DNA of 42,316 bases from Chitinophagales bacterium (GTDB taxonomy: Bacteria > Bacteroidota > Bacteroidia > Chitinophagales > Chitinophagaceae), in contig JAATFV010000238.1 of the NCBI GenBank assembly GCA_015655015.1, positions 1 through 42,316 on the forward strand. Reading direction: 5' to 3'. Shown here piece by piece: positions 24,155 through 33,071 of the stretch. The notes under the pieces were generated by a model. That model was not told the DNA's origin, searched no databases, and saw only the letters and a list, made by a program, of their open reading frames with translations. The position numbers and the translations under genes are program-made. Positions within the stretch are counted from its first letter, which is position 1; every line of letters begins with the position of its first letter.

Positions 24155-24454
24155 CGCTAAGAGAGGATTTTGCCAAACGAACCAGGCAAACCAGGAACAA
24201 TTAGCTGTTATAGTAGTTCGCCTTTAAAAATACTAAATTCCCGATTATAAACCGTTTGTTCTATTTGAAACCCCTGAAAGGAGTAAATCGCGTTGTACAT
24301 ATTTCGCCAATTTTCGCTCATTTTCAAGCATATAGGTCTGTAAATTTCGTTAAACCCGACCCAAAAACTCGAACTAATTCGCTTGCTACCAACGATTGGG
24401 TAAAATATTCACTGGATCTCCCGATGAAGAACAAATCAAATGGTTATTCGATTA
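24155..24454. other. Intergenic region
   Basis: Between the downstream end of the Gly/Asn-rich protein gene and the start of the T9SS protein gene, both on the minus strand. It should contain the latter's promoter, but no TAnnTTTG is clear. A plus-strand frame 24256-24495 is an artefact of composition. Confidence 0.35.
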
Positions 24455-26692
24455 TTACCGATGCCCGCCGCCGCCATGCCCGCCGCCACCACTAAAATGA
24501 CCACCGCCACCGCCGAAGTGACCGCCGCCGAATCTCATCCCGCCGAAATTACTCGCGCGTTGGAAATTCTGCGTCCTGGCCGCACCCCGCCCATTCATCT
24601 GGTGCTGCTGCTCCAATCCTCTATTGGCCGCGGCATTCACAGGGGACCAGCTGCGGTTGACCCTTTGCTGCCATTGTCCCTGCTCTCCACGCTGGTAGAT
24701 ATTTCCCTGCCTGTCCGAATAAATGTTATTTCCACCCCGTGACCGAATCCCATTATTCCCGCGAACACCATTATTCCCGCGAACATCATTATTCCCGCGA
24801 CCGCTGTTGTTCCCCGCAAAACCTCTGCCATTACCCCTTGCCATTGGTATGACACCTTGCCTGCTCCTATAGACATTGTTGTTATAGCGCATATGCATAT
24901 GGGTATCTCCGTTAATGGTGGTGTTGCCGTAATAGCCGCCGCGGCTGCCGGAACCGAAACGCCCTCCATGCCAGTTGCGATAGGCAGGACGGTAACCACC
25001 CGCACCGCCCCACCAGCCCCCGCCATACCATCCGCCCCATCCCAGGCCAAGGCCAAAACCGAAACCGTAACCCCACCCGAAGCCGTCATCGAACCAGTCA
25101 TAGTCATAGCCCGCGCCGAATCCCCAGCCCGACCAGGGGTTGTAAGACATATCGAACCCCCATGTCCAGGGGCGGGGATAATAATAGTTACTATTCCAGG
25201 GCTCATAATTATAGCCGGTTCCATATACAACCGTAGGTCCATCCACAAAACTGTTAAGGTATCCCGGCGTATAGCCCATATAGACATAATCAGGCGTCGC
25301 CTCGTATACCTGTACATATTTAGCATTGTATACCGGGCAGGTCGGCGGGATCTGGTCCATTTCTTCTGGTCGGGTCGTACTCACTGCCCAGGGTCCCATA
25401 GGGTTGTCGGCAATAAACCAGATCCCATTGTCCACGGCGTAATATTTGTCGTTCTCCAACAGTACGGTCGAGCTCGTGTTAACGGCATATTGCATCTTAG
25501 TTCCCTCTATAGGCTTGAACTGCTGCACCCCGTCATATTCGACATGGATAGAGGCCGCCTTCCTGTCTATTTTTGCGGTCTGGGGGACCTGAGCGTCCAT
25601 GACCGCCTCCCTCGCTGCCTCCGTTCCGGCGACACTGGCAAGCACATCGTCCTTGGGCGAACCTTCAGGGATCTTCGCGAAGTCCGGCGGCAATTGATCG
25701 GAAGGAACATATTGCCATTGACTGTTTTCATTCAGTGCATTGGATGTGTACCAGCGACCTGACAGCAATACATAATAGTGCTGCGTATGCGTATCGACTA
25801 AGATATCATTGTCGGAATTCTTCACATACAGCAGGGACGTCCCTGTTATCGGCGTCAGGTCGGGATTGCCGTCGGATTGGATCAGCTCCGCAGGCTTGAT
25901 GCTGACGATAATATCGTATACCGGGTAATCAGGGGCCTCGCCGGTAGGCATATCGTCGGTCTTTTTGGCGATCTTATTCAGATCCCGGGCGACCTTTTTC
26001 ATTTTGTGCGGAACTTTATCCCCGGTATTAGTGTAAGGCCCGGTTGCTGCAGGCCCTGCATACCAATGCCCGCCGCCATAGAGATAGAACCTGCCATCTT
26101 TGTTCTGCACGATCGTAAATGGGCTATTTACTACGACATTCAAGTCCCATTTCTTATTTTTCTGCAGTTTCGGCTGTCCGTCGATAGACACCAGCATGGA
26201 CCTTTGGCTCCGGTAGATGACAGTCGGCAGCCGGTTACTGATATTACCGGCCAGCTTCGTCTCCTCCTTGTTCTGGTCCAGGGATGCCAGCACTTCATCC
26301 AACGGCAGTTGGCCCGATACCTTTGGTATATATAATTCCAGGGTCGTCCCGATATAGTTCTTTTCGACCGTACTGCTGTCCGCCGGGATCTTCAGGTTAT
26401 TGATCTTAATCGTTTCTATCGTCACATACCGTTTGTCGCGGTCGGTTTCCACGGTAGCCGTAGACCAGAAGACGCCGAAGACCGGCTCCTGGCTGCCCTT
26501 TTCCAGGATGGAAATAGCCGATCTTGATTTGAGGATATTTCCGGCGAAGACCTCCGCCTGGGGTTGATAGATATTGATCACTGTGCCATCGGCAGCAGTA
26601 ACGGACTTCGGCCATTCAGCTTGTGCATTACAAAGGGTTACGTTAAAAACAATGTAAACAAAAAGGATAAGCTTAATCAAATAAGATTTCAT
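24455..26692 (-). CDS. Large secreted protein with Gly/Trp/Tyr- and Asn/Arg-rich C-terminus
   Basis: A 745-residue exported protein; ATG 26692 gives the signal peptide KSYLIKLILFVYIVFNVTLC-NAQA, while an upstream in-frame start adds six residues. Residues to about 480 form a repeated fold in which segments such as RFYLYGGGHWYAGPAATGPY, HYYVLLSGRWYTSNAL and KYYAVDNGIWFIADNPMGPW recur, about 40-60 residues around an aromatic core. This type is often labelled 'carbohydrate-binding family V/XII' in annotations. Residues about 520-745 are low complexity: GWGYGFGFGLGLGWGG, then RGNN repeats and a GGGH tail. It may bind surface polymers; function is unproven. Confidence 0.8.
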   Translation of the reverse strand: MKSYLIKLILFVYIVFNVTLCNAQAEWPKSVTAADGTVINIYQPQAEVFAGNILKSRSAISILEKGSQEPVFGVFWSTATVETDRDKRYVTIETIKINNLKIPADSSTVEKNYIGTTLELYIPKVSGQLPLDEVLASLDQNKEETKLAGNISNRLPTVIYRSQRSMLVSIDGQPKLQKNKKWDLNVVVNSPFTIVQNKDGRFYLYGGGHWYAGPAATGPYTNTGDKVPHKMKKVARDLNKIAKKTDDMPTGEAPDYPVYDIIVSIKPAELIQSDGNPDLTPITGTSLLYVKNSDNDILVDTHTQHYYVLLSGRWYTSNALNENSQWQYVPSDQLPPDFAKIPEGSPKDDVLASVAGTEAAREAVMDAQVPQTAKIDRKAASIHVEYDGVQQFKPIEGTKMQYAVNTSSTVLLENDKYYAVDNGIWFIADNPMGPWAVSTTRPEEMDQIPPTCPVYNAKYVQVYEATPDYVYMGYTPGYLNSFVDGPTVVYGTGYNYEPWNSNYYYPRPWTWGFDMSYNPWSGWGFGAGYDYDWFDDGFGWGYGFGFGLGLGWGGWYGGGWWGGAGGYRPAYRNWHGGRFGSGSRGGYYGNTTINGDTHMHMRYNNNVYRSRQGVIPMARGNGRGFAGNNSGRGNNDVRGNNGVRGNNGIRSRGGNNIYSDRQGNIYQRGEQGQWQQRVNRSWSPVNAAANRGLEQQHQMNGRGAARTQNFQRASNFGGMRFGGGHFGGGGGHFSGGGGHGGGGHR
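24752..24805 (-). repeat. 18-bp tandem repeat encoding RGNN units
   Basis: Three consecutive 18-base units, ATTATTCCCGCGAACACC and close variants (24752-24769, 24770-24787, 24788-24805), encode RGNNGV/RGNND-type hexapeptides in the Gly/Asn-rich tail. Such repeats commonly change copy number by slippage in whole hexapeptide steps. Confidence 0.75.
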
Positions 26693-26845
26693 GATATGTA
26701 TTTTAAACAAGGATTGCTTATACCGATAGCAGCAAAAAGCAGACCCCCGGGAGAAATCAGGAGGACGAGCGGTTGGAATAAAAAAAAGATGTGAATGATG
26801 AAACTAATTAAAGAAACTGTATAACAACTGACTTCCCGGAACAGG

Positions 26846-26944
26846 TATCTTTGTGTTCTGATTAGCCTGACAATATTTATCTCCTTGTTCTCATAAGCAG
26901 TTAGTTTTGGTTAACGGCCCCTGTTTCCACAGGGGCCGTTTTTA
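26846..26944 (+). ncRNA. Candidate small RNA (about 85 nt)
   Basis: On the plus strand an exact -7 element TATCTTTG (26846-26853) is followed about 60 bases later by a strong terminator (26915-26944). No start codon with a sensible frame lies between, and there is no upstream plus-strand gene that would need this terminator: the neighbours on both sides are on the minus strand. The predicted RNA would begin near 26860. A -33 TTG is not clear. The call is inference from promoter and terminator only. Confidence 0.4.
26915..26944 (+). terminator. Rho-independent terminator
   Basis: CGGCCCCTGT (26915-26924), loop TTCC and ACAGGGGCCG (26929-26938) form a perfect 10-bp stem followed by TTTTTA. Polarity is plus strand. 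Confidence 0.8.
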
Positions 26945-27012
26945 TGTGCCGTCAAGGGCGCCTCTTGCCAATCCCGTGAAAAATTTGAGACCGGTATAAT
27001 CTTATGCGGGTA

Positions 27013-27753
27013 TTAAAACTTAATCAACAGCTTTTCAGCCATTAGCTTACCGTCCTTATAATATTCAAAGAACCAGCTGTCATCTCTTTTGAACACGATC
27101 CCATTGGAGGATCCATTATCCGCAATAAAATAATCGGCCACCGAGCTTTTGAACATGCGTAAAATCGTCTTTGGGGTGGTATCGATCAGCTGGTATCCAT
27201 TAGCAATTGGCTGCGCGTATAAGGTGCCGGCAGCCGGCGGGGCTACGGTTGCGGTAACTTTCTCTGCAGGCGAGGAATTGGAAGCGGTAGCAGGGGCTGC
27301 TGGCTGGTCATTGGCAGCCGGCAGCGGCTGATAAACATATTTAGCGTCCTTCAGGGACGTAAAGGCGTCCTGTAAAGCAAGTGTATAGGAAAGCTCAAAA
27401 TCTTTCTCCCGGCTATTCCCTTCTTTCCCTTTAAAAATCACATTTCCCTTACAGTCTTTTAATAAAAGGGTAAGCCTGGTAGTAAACATTGATTTTCTCT
27501 CTACCACTTCAGCACTGAGTGCATTACACTTATTATTAGCAAGCTCAGTAGGTAGTTCGGAATTGTCAAAATAGGCCGTAAAACCGTTGTCTTCCAGGTA
27601 CGATTTAGTGAGTGAATTTAATCTGTATTGGTCTTTTTGCTTAAGGAAAGAAAAGCTTTCAGGCACCAGAACATATTTGTAGTTGTTAAGTGAAGTCTGC
27701 GAATAGGCTGAAAAACAGCTAAATAAAAGGAATAATAATACATATGATTTCAT
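27013..27753 (-). CDS. Secreted protein of unknown function, conserved Bacteroidota type
   Basis: A 246-residue protein from ATG 27753; a GTG two codons upstream is the alternative. Signal peptide KSYVLLFLLFSCFSAYSQ. The mature domain (about residues 20-140: YKYVLVPESFSFLKQKDQYR, LTKSYLEDNGFTAYFDN, LTLLLKDCKGNVIFKGKEG) follows a pattern I have seen in many exported Bacteroidota proteins of unknown role. Then comes a Pro/Ala linker (PLPAANDQPAAPATASNSSP) and a small C-terminal domain rich in aromatic residues. It is not obviously in an operon. Confidence 0.7.
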   Translation of the reverse strand: MKSYVLLFLLFSCFSAYSQTSLNNYKYVLVPESFSFLKQKDQYRLNSLTKSYLEDNGFTAYFDNSELPTELANNKCNALSAEVVERKSMFTTRLTLLLKDCKGNVIFKGKEGNSREKDFELSYTLALQDAFTSLKDAKYVYQPLPAANDQPAAPATASNSSPAEKVTATVAPPAAGTLYAQPIANGYQLIDTTPKTILRMFKSSVADYFIADNGSSNGIVFKRDDSWFFEYYKDGKLMAEKLLIKF

Positions 27754-27994
27754 AATCACCCTGAATTTTGTTCTTTTTTGAAATTTAATTTGTCATTTAG
27801 CGGTACAACTGTCTTTATTTGCGTATATGTGTAAAGATACCCATTCTTTGCAATTTTGATCTTTTACCATTAAATCGGTGGAAACACAAAAATTTCCTCA
27901 ATTCGTAACCCTCTTCATGATCTGGCCTGCATTGGAAGTTTTCTACCAGCGGCAGAATTTCCCGAATCAATAAATGCTTCGGAAGTCCCCGTCC

Positions 27995-28002
27995 TAACTT
28001 TG
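27995..28002 (+). promoter_or_regulatory. -7 promoter element of the TonB-dependent receptor gene
   Basis: TAACTTTG matches TAnnTTTG exactly, 16 bases before the ATG at 28018. The -33 element is weak, which would fit a promoter needing an activator or relief of repression. Confidence 0.5.
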
Positions 28003-28017
28003 CGAAAAAATTTATAG

Positions 28018-30423
28018 ATGTCGCGAATATTTACCAATACTTTTCTTATTACCCTTCTCAGCTTTCCCCTATTCCTGCTTGGACAATCCCCTGAAATACC
28101 CCGAAACCCTGAAAACACCGGCACGGTAACGGGCCGTATCACCTCGATGGATGATCAGCCGCTCGAACTCGTTTCCGTATCGCTGGTGGAGCCGGGAAAA
28201 GGGACCCTGACCAATAATGAAGGGATTTACCGGATGGAAGCTGTTCCCCCCGGGAAATATACGCTGCGGATCCAGCTCCTGGGCGCTAAACAAAAGGATT
28301 CGGTCATTGAAGTCATTGCAGGACAAACGGTCATCCTGAACTACCGGCTGACAAGGGAAAATATTCAATCCTTACAGGAGGCAAGGGTGGTCCGGAGCGT
28401 CAATAGATTTTCCAGGAAAGAAAGTATTTATATCGCCCGTCTTCCTTTGAAGAACATGGAGAACCCCCAGGTCTATAATACCGTTTCCAAAGAGCTGATA
28501 AAGGAGCAAATGTCATTGGACCTGGGAAGCGTAACCCAGAGCATACCCGGCGCCGGTATCCCCATCATCGCCAACCAGGGCCGCGTGACTTTCTTTTCCC
28601 GTGGCTTTGAAACAGAACCCAATGCACGCAACGGAGTAGCCGGCGCGGCTTTTTCTTCGATCGACGTCGCCAATCTGGAAAGAATAGAAGTGATCAAAGG
28701 GCCGTCTGCCACCCTTTTCGGAACCAACATTTCCAGCAGCTATGGCGGCTTGTTGAACCGCGTTACAAAAAAGCCTTATAACGGCACGGGGGCCGAAGTA
28801 GCCTATTTCGGCGGCAGCTGGAACTACAACCGGTTCGCTTTCGACGTGAATACGCCCATCAACCAGGATAAGACTGCATTGTTTCGCATGAACGGCGCCA
28901 CCACCTTCCAGAAAAGCTTCCAGGATATAGGCTTCTCCAATAATATCAGCCTCGCCCCAAGCTTTTCCTACCAGATCAACGACCGTATGACACTTTTGCT
29001 GGATGTGGAGTTCGGCAACGAGAAAGGAACATCCGTGGTGAGGTTCAATCCCTCCACCAAAAGCGGCAAGGTCCAATCCATCGCCGACATGAATTTTCCT
29101 TACAAAAAGACCTTCCTGAGCAACGATCTCCCCTACACGACTCAGATGCTGAACATCTTCGCCCAGCTGAATTATAAGATCTCCGATCAGTGGACTTCCC
29201 AGACGATCGTATCGAGAGCAAGGTCTACCATCAACGGTTATATCTCCGCCCTTACCGGAGCCACCGACAGCACCATCCGGCCACAGGAGATCGTTGGAAA
29301 CACCGACTTTATCGCCACGGATATCCAGCAGAACTTCATCGGTGATTTTAAGATCGGGGCCTTCCGCAACCGCCTGGTGGTCGGTCTGGATTATTATAAT
29401 AATTTCAACGATTTTGACCGGGTAACGGTTAACCTCCCCGCCGTCAATTTCATCCATACGCCTTCCACTTATCTCGTCAGCAAGTTCAAAGTGGATTCGC
29501 TGACCACTACGGGCGCACTGCGGAGGGAGACCAACAGCGACAACAGTTATGCCGCCTATGCTTCCGATGTATTCAATATCACCGACAACCTGATGGTTAT
29601 GGCGAGCCTTCGTGTCGACCGTTATCAGTACAAAGGTGTATACAATGTCAGCACCGGCGTTACAGCAGGGGGATTGGGCGCTGGCGGCATACAGGCCGGG
29701 CCTTACGGACAGACATCCCTGTCTCCCAAGCTCGGGCTCGTGTATGAAGTGATAAAGGACAGGATCTCTTTATTCGGCAACTACCTGAACGGATTCTTCA
29801 ATCAGAGCGGACAGGCAAAAGATGGGACTGCTTTCAAACCCGAACACGGCAACCAGCTGGAAGGCGGCGTAAAAGGGGATTTATTTGATCATAAGCTCGT
29901 CGGCACCATCAGCTATTATGATATAAAGGTGGCCAATGTACTGCGTACAGATCCCAACGATGCGAACTACTCCATCCAGGATGGAACGCAGCTCAGCAAG
30001 GGCCTTGAAGTCGAGCTGACCGCCAACCCGTTCAAAGGGCTGAATATCGTTGCCGGCTACGCGTACAACGACAGCAAATACACGAAAGCCGACGCTACCG
30101 TCGCGGGCCTTCGTCCGGCCGGATCTGGTCCGGATAAGATGGTTAATTTCTGGGTCAGCTACCGTATCCCGGAAGGGAAGGCGAAGGGACTTGGCGTTGG
30201 CTTTGGCGGAAACGCCGGCTCTATGTCCTACCAGACCAACACGAGTACGGCCAAGATCACGATCCCTTCTTACACCGTGCTGAACGCCACGATCTTTTAT
30301 GATCTGCCAAAGATCAGGTTTGGGGCAAAGGTGGATAACCTGACAAGCGAGAAGACCTGGTCGACCAGGCTGACACCACAGCCGCCGGCAAGATTTACGG
30401 GCAGCATAGCCTTGAAGTTCTAG
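28018..30423 (+). CDS. TonB-dependent siderophore-type receptor
   Basis: An 801-residue outer-membrane receptor. Signal peptide FTNTFLITLLSFPLFLLGQ; a carboxypeptidase-regulatory-like domain at about residues 36-115 (TVTGRITSMDDQPLELVSVS, GKYTLRIQLLGA); a plug with IPIIANQGRVTFFSRGFETE and the conserved LERIEVIKGPSATLFGTN; then the beta-barrel, ending in FTGSIALKF with terminal Phe. The plug sequence and length are those of ferric-siderophore receptors. The next gene is a PepSY protein of the kind encoded with such receptors, which supports an iron-uptake role. The ligand cannot be told from sequence. Confidence 0.92.
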   Translation: MSRIFTNTFLITLLSFPLFLLGQSPEIPRNPENTGTVTGRITSMDDQPLELVSVSLVEPGKGTLTNNEGIYRMEAVPPGKYTLRIQLLGAKQKDSVIEVIAGQTVILNYRLTRENIQSLQEARVVRSVNRFSRKESIYIARLPLKNMENPQVYNTVSKELIKEQMSLDLGSVTQSIPGAGIPIIANQGRVTFFSRGFETEPNARNGVAGAAFSSIDVANLERIEVIKGPSATLFGTNISSSYGGLLNRVTKKPYNGTGAEVAYFGGSWNYNRFAFDVNTPINQDKTALFRMNGATTFQKSFQDIGFSNNISLAPSFSYQINDRMTLLLDVEFGNEKGTSVVRFNPSTKSGKVQSIADMNFPYKKTFLSNDLPYTTQMLNIFAQLNYKISDQWTSQTIVSRARSTINGYISALTGATDSTIRPQEIVGNTDFIATDIQQNFIGDFKIGAFRNRLVVGLDYYNNFNDFDRVTVNLPAVNFIHTPSTYLVSKFKVDSLTTTGALRRETNSDNSYAAYASDVFNITDNLMVMASLRVDRYQYKGVYNVSTGVTAGGLGAGGIQAGPYGQTSLSPKLGLVYEVIKDRISLFGNYLNGFFNQSGQAKDGTAFKPEHGNQLEGGVKGDLFDHKLVGTISYYDIKVANVLRTDPNDANYSIQDGTQLSKGLEVELTANPFKGLNIVAGYAYNDSKYTKADATVAGLRPAGSGPDKMVNFWVSYRIPEGKAKGLGVGFGGNAGSMSYQTNTSTAKITIPSYTVLNATIFYDLPKIRFGAKVDNLTSEKTWSTRLTPQPPARFTGSIALKF

Positions 30424-30460
30424 GACTTAGCGTTAAGGTTGTCAGATCCGGGGGGAATTT

Positions 30461-30546
30461 AGGTGGCCAGATCTGGCGTGGAGTTAGGAGGCCAGGGGTG
30501 GTGTGGAGTTCAAGTGGCCAGGGGTTGCCCGATCTGGCGTCGAAGT
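30461..30546. repeat. Three imperfect 25-bp tandem repeats
   Basis: Units at 30461-30485 and 30486-30510 share AGG-GGCCAG and TGTGGAGTT/CGTGGAGTT at the same spacing. A third at 30511-30546 has AAGTGGCCAG and ATCTGGCGTCGAAGT separated by a 10-base insertion. All lie upstream of the -7 element at 30560, in the position expected of regulator sites, but they may simply be decayed duplications. Confidence 0.55.
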
Positions 30547-30559
30547 CGCGTGATTTGTC

Positions 30560-30609
30560 TAATTTTGCGGCCGGTTAAAGGCAACATGCGCCCGGTCCGG
30601 TTAAAGGCA
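30560..30609 (+). promoter_or_regulatory. -7 element and a 13-bp direct repeat before the PepSY gene
   Basis: TAATTTTG (30560-30567) matches TAnnTTTG. CCGGTTAAAGGCA occurs at 30571-30583 and again at 30597-30609, 26 bases apart, covering the predicted transcription start and leader before ATG 30620. The pair could be an operator or a leader RNA element. Confidence 0.45.
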
Positions 30610-30619
30610 CGAATATGAA

Positions 30620-31861
30620 ATGAGCATAAAAAAGAAAATACTCTTTGTACATCGCTGGCTCGGCATCGTCAGCGGACTGCTGGTGGTGTTCGTAGCACTC
30701 ACCGGCTCCATGCTGGCTTTTGAGGACGAAGGGCGGGACTACCTAGAGCACGAGTATTATCATATTACGCATCCTGCCGGCGAAAGACTTTCCCTGGACC
30801 AGATGGTTGATACGTTCAGAGTTTACAATCCGAAAATAAAGATCAACAGCATTCGCTTCAAAGAGACAGCGGATGCTGCTGTCGTCTTTTTTACAAAGGA
30901 CAAGTATGTCTTTATAGATCCCTATACTTCCCGGGTCATGGCTACGGTGCCGGTGAAACACGATTTCTTTTATGTCGTCAAAATGCTGCACACTTCGCTG
31001 ATGCTGGGCGATGTGGGAAAGGCGATAGTCCATATCAATGTGCTGCTGTTCTTTACCATCTGTCTTAGCGGGCTGGTCATGTGGTGGCCGAGAAAATGGA
31101 ACCTGTTCCGTTCGGCTGTGTCTATCAAAACTTCCGGCAGCCGGAAGCGCGTCAATTATGATCTTCACCGGGCATTGGGCTTTTATTCCCTGCCGGTGCT
31201 GCTGATCATTTCGTTTACGGGCCTGTTCATGGCCTCCGGTATCACTAAGAATTTTGTTTCTTTTGTCACGGGGTCTCCTATGCCAAAGAAGGACGAAGAT
31301 GCGGTCACAATCACCAAACCTCTGACAGCCGATACAGCGAAGACTCCGAAGGCAGCAGATGCACCGAAAATGCCAGGAGCAGCGACAGCGGCAGTTGCAG
31401 CGCTTGAAGCACCGACAGCGCCAGGAGCAGCAAAAGCGGCGCATCGCCATTTTTCCCTTGATTCCGCCTATGCCTATTCCCGGACGCATTATCCGGGAGC
31501 GCTGGAGACTTTCGTAGTGCCGGCTGCAAAAGAGACGCCGATCCGCATCGCCATGCGCTATTCCTATACGGTCGTGCGTAATCAAAACACGTTATATTTC
31601 AATCCCCGGGATGGTTCGCTCGTGAAAGCGGATCTCTACGCAGACTACAATAGCTATGACAAAATGGCCCGCAGCAATTACAACCTTCATACCGGAAAAA
31701 TAGGCCCGCTGGGAATTTTTGGCAAGGTCCTCTGGTGTATGGCGGCGTTGATCGCAGCGTCGCTGCCTGTTACGGGTTTTTGCATCTGGATGGGAAAGAA
31801 GAAGAAAAAGACGGTATCGAAATTATCGTATCCCATACCGCAGACGATGTCATCAATATAG
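30620..31861 (+). CDS. PepSY-associated membrane protein (iron-uptake partner)
   Basis: A 413-residue inner-membrane protein. VHRWLGIVSGLLVVFVALTG opens the first helix in the classic PepSY-TM style; further helices are HINVLLFFTICLSGLVMWWP, YSLPVLLIISFTGLFMASG and WCMAALIAASLPVTGFCIWM. His residues at RWL and YDLHRALG fit the heme-binding or electron-transfer pattern of ferric-reductase-like family members. An Ala/Pro-rich linker (about residues 230-275, KTPKAADAPKMPGAATAA) is unusual. It follows the siderophore-type receptor by 196 bases and probably acts on iron released from the ligand in the periplasm. Its 3' end overlaps the convergent M28 gene by 92 bases. Confidence 0.88.
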   Translation: MSIKKKILFVHRWLGIVSGLLVVFVALTGSMLAFEDEGRDYLEHEYYHITHPAGERLSLDQMVDTFRVYNPKIKINSIRFKETADAAVVFFTKDKYVFIDPYTSRVMATVPVKHDFFYVVKMLHTSLMLGDVGKAIVHINVLLFFTICLSGLVMWWPRKWNLFRSAVSIKTSGSRKRVNYDLHRALGFYSLPVLLIISFTGLFMASGITKNFVSFVTGSPMPKKDEDAVTITKPLTADTAKTPKAADAPKMPGAATAAVAALEAPTAPGAAKAAHRHFSLDSAYAYSRTHYPGALETFVVPAAKETPIRIAMRYSYTVVRNQNTLYFNPRDGSLVKADLYADYNSYDKMARSNYNLHTGKIGPLGIFGKVLWCMAALIAASLPVTGFCIWMGKKKKKTVSKLSYPIPQTMSSI

Positions 31862-32606
31862 CTTTCTCCTCTATTTTATCATAAGTATCTCCCGGCTGGT
31901 GATAGTTTATAAAGATAGGGGCCTGTGACAGGATCCTCAATAAAGCTTCTGTATGCGCCCCTTGCGCCAATGCGCTGTAATAGTGACCGGCAGCTTCGAT
32001 ATCTTTATCAGAGATACAGGTAATGGTAAAAGCATCTGCCAGACCGGCCCGTCGAAATGACAAATGGTCCGCTGTGTTGGTGACAATTTTGTCAAACCGT
32101 CTTGTTGTTAGATGCTGCGCTTTCGAACTCCGTTCAAACGTCTCCAAAAGGGCGCCCGACGCGTTCTGATTCACCGGCCATATCGCCAGTTGATCGCCGA
32201 TCCCCACTAATTCCAGGTTGATAAGCCCAAGGAGATCTTCCACTCCGTATCTGTTGGTATAGGCAGCCGATCCTTTCAACCCTGTCTCTTCTTCATCAAA
32301 GAAAAATATACGCAGTCCAATTCCATTGTTCTTTCTTTCCTGAAATTTCTCCATTATATTCATGCAGACTGCGATGGCGGAACTATTATCATTGGCCCCA
32401 GGCGCTGCCGGCACCCTGTCGAAATGAGAGCTGATCCCTACTCTTTTTCCCGTGTCTCCCAGATCGACCACCAGGTTAACGCCTGTCGCATATTCCTGCC
32501 GCCGGTAATCAATTCCCATCTCTTTCAAATAATTCACGATAATTTCCAGCCTTGTATGATTGGGTTTATTATCCAGCTGTCTGATCAGATCGATATGTTT
32601 ATTCAT
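31770..32606 (-). CDS. M28-family metallopeptidase (aminopeptidase-like)
   Basis: A 278-residue cytosolic enzyme. I chose ATG 32606; the frame goes further upstream without homology-like sequence. Zinc-site residues are seen in order: GISSHFDRVPAAPGANDNSS (His61, Asp63, Asp73), FFFDEEETGLKGS (the Glu pair near 106-107) and INYHQPGDT (His236). Members of M28 remove N-terminal residues or hydrolyse related amide bonds. There is no signal peptide, unlike many relatives. The last 30 codons lie antisense to the end of the PepSY gene, so the C-terminus may be constrained by both. Confidence 0.85.
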   Translation of the reverse strand: MNKHIDLIRQLDNKPNHTRLEIIVNYLKEMGIDYRRQEYATGVNLVVDLGDTGKRVGISSHFDRVPAAPGANDNSSAIAVCMNIMEKFQERKNNGIGLRIFFFDEEETGLKGSAAYTNRYGVEDLLGLINLELVGIGDQLAIWPVNQNASGALLETFERSSKAQHLTTRRFDKIVTNTADHLSFRRAGLADAFTITCISDKDIEAAGHYYSALAQGAHTEALLRILSQAPIFINYHQPGDTYDKIEEKAILMTSSAVWDTIISIPSFSSSFPSRCKNP

Positions 32607-33071
32607 GTTGCTATTTATATAACTTATAAATAATTGCTTATAAATAAAGTCCGGCAGATGAAACAGCAAGAGAAGGAAGATTTATCAATTGAATGCCTGT
32701 AAAACAACGGCAAACCGGGAATTGTCATACAAAGATAAGTTCTTCATCGAAATAAAAGATCCCAAGTCCCGCCTCTAATGTGTCTTGAATTACCGGTTAC
32801 TCCAAAGTAAGCACTACACTTTGTCTGAAAATTGCCGTTCTATGTCCCGGAATGACACCTATTTCCAGGTACACTATCTGGAACTTTGCAGGACAATGCA
32901 GCTAAAATCTTCACTTGCCTTTTACTTCAAAAACATCCACGCCCGCCTGTTAATAAAGACATTTGCTGATTTTTTTTGCCCTAATATATGTATATACAAC
33001 TATTGTCTATACATAATTACTTTTAGATAAGAGACAAACATCTATTGCAAGGCATTAAAAATGAAATGGTT
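32607..33071. other. Intergenic region between divergent genes
   Basis: CTTATAAATAA occurs twice at 32623-32633 and 32637-32647, just upstream of the M28 start, and could be a regulator site. The rest includes an A+T-rich stretch (32980-33030) before the LpxR-like gene. A plus-strand frame 32785-33030 has no recognisable features. Confidence 0.35.

Noticed and set aside
24752..24805. Regular 18-bp repeats that could suggest a CRISPR array
   Set aside because: They are direct tandem copies without spacers, in frame within a coding region.
24857..25762. A 301-codon plus-strand frame inside the Gly/Asn-rich protein gene
   Set aside because: Antisense shadow of low-complexity coding sequence; the minus frame has a signal peptide and sensible domains.
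28513..29457. A 314-codon frame antisense to the TonB-dependent receptor
   Set aside because: It is a composition shadow of a clear receptor gene, with no recognisable protein.
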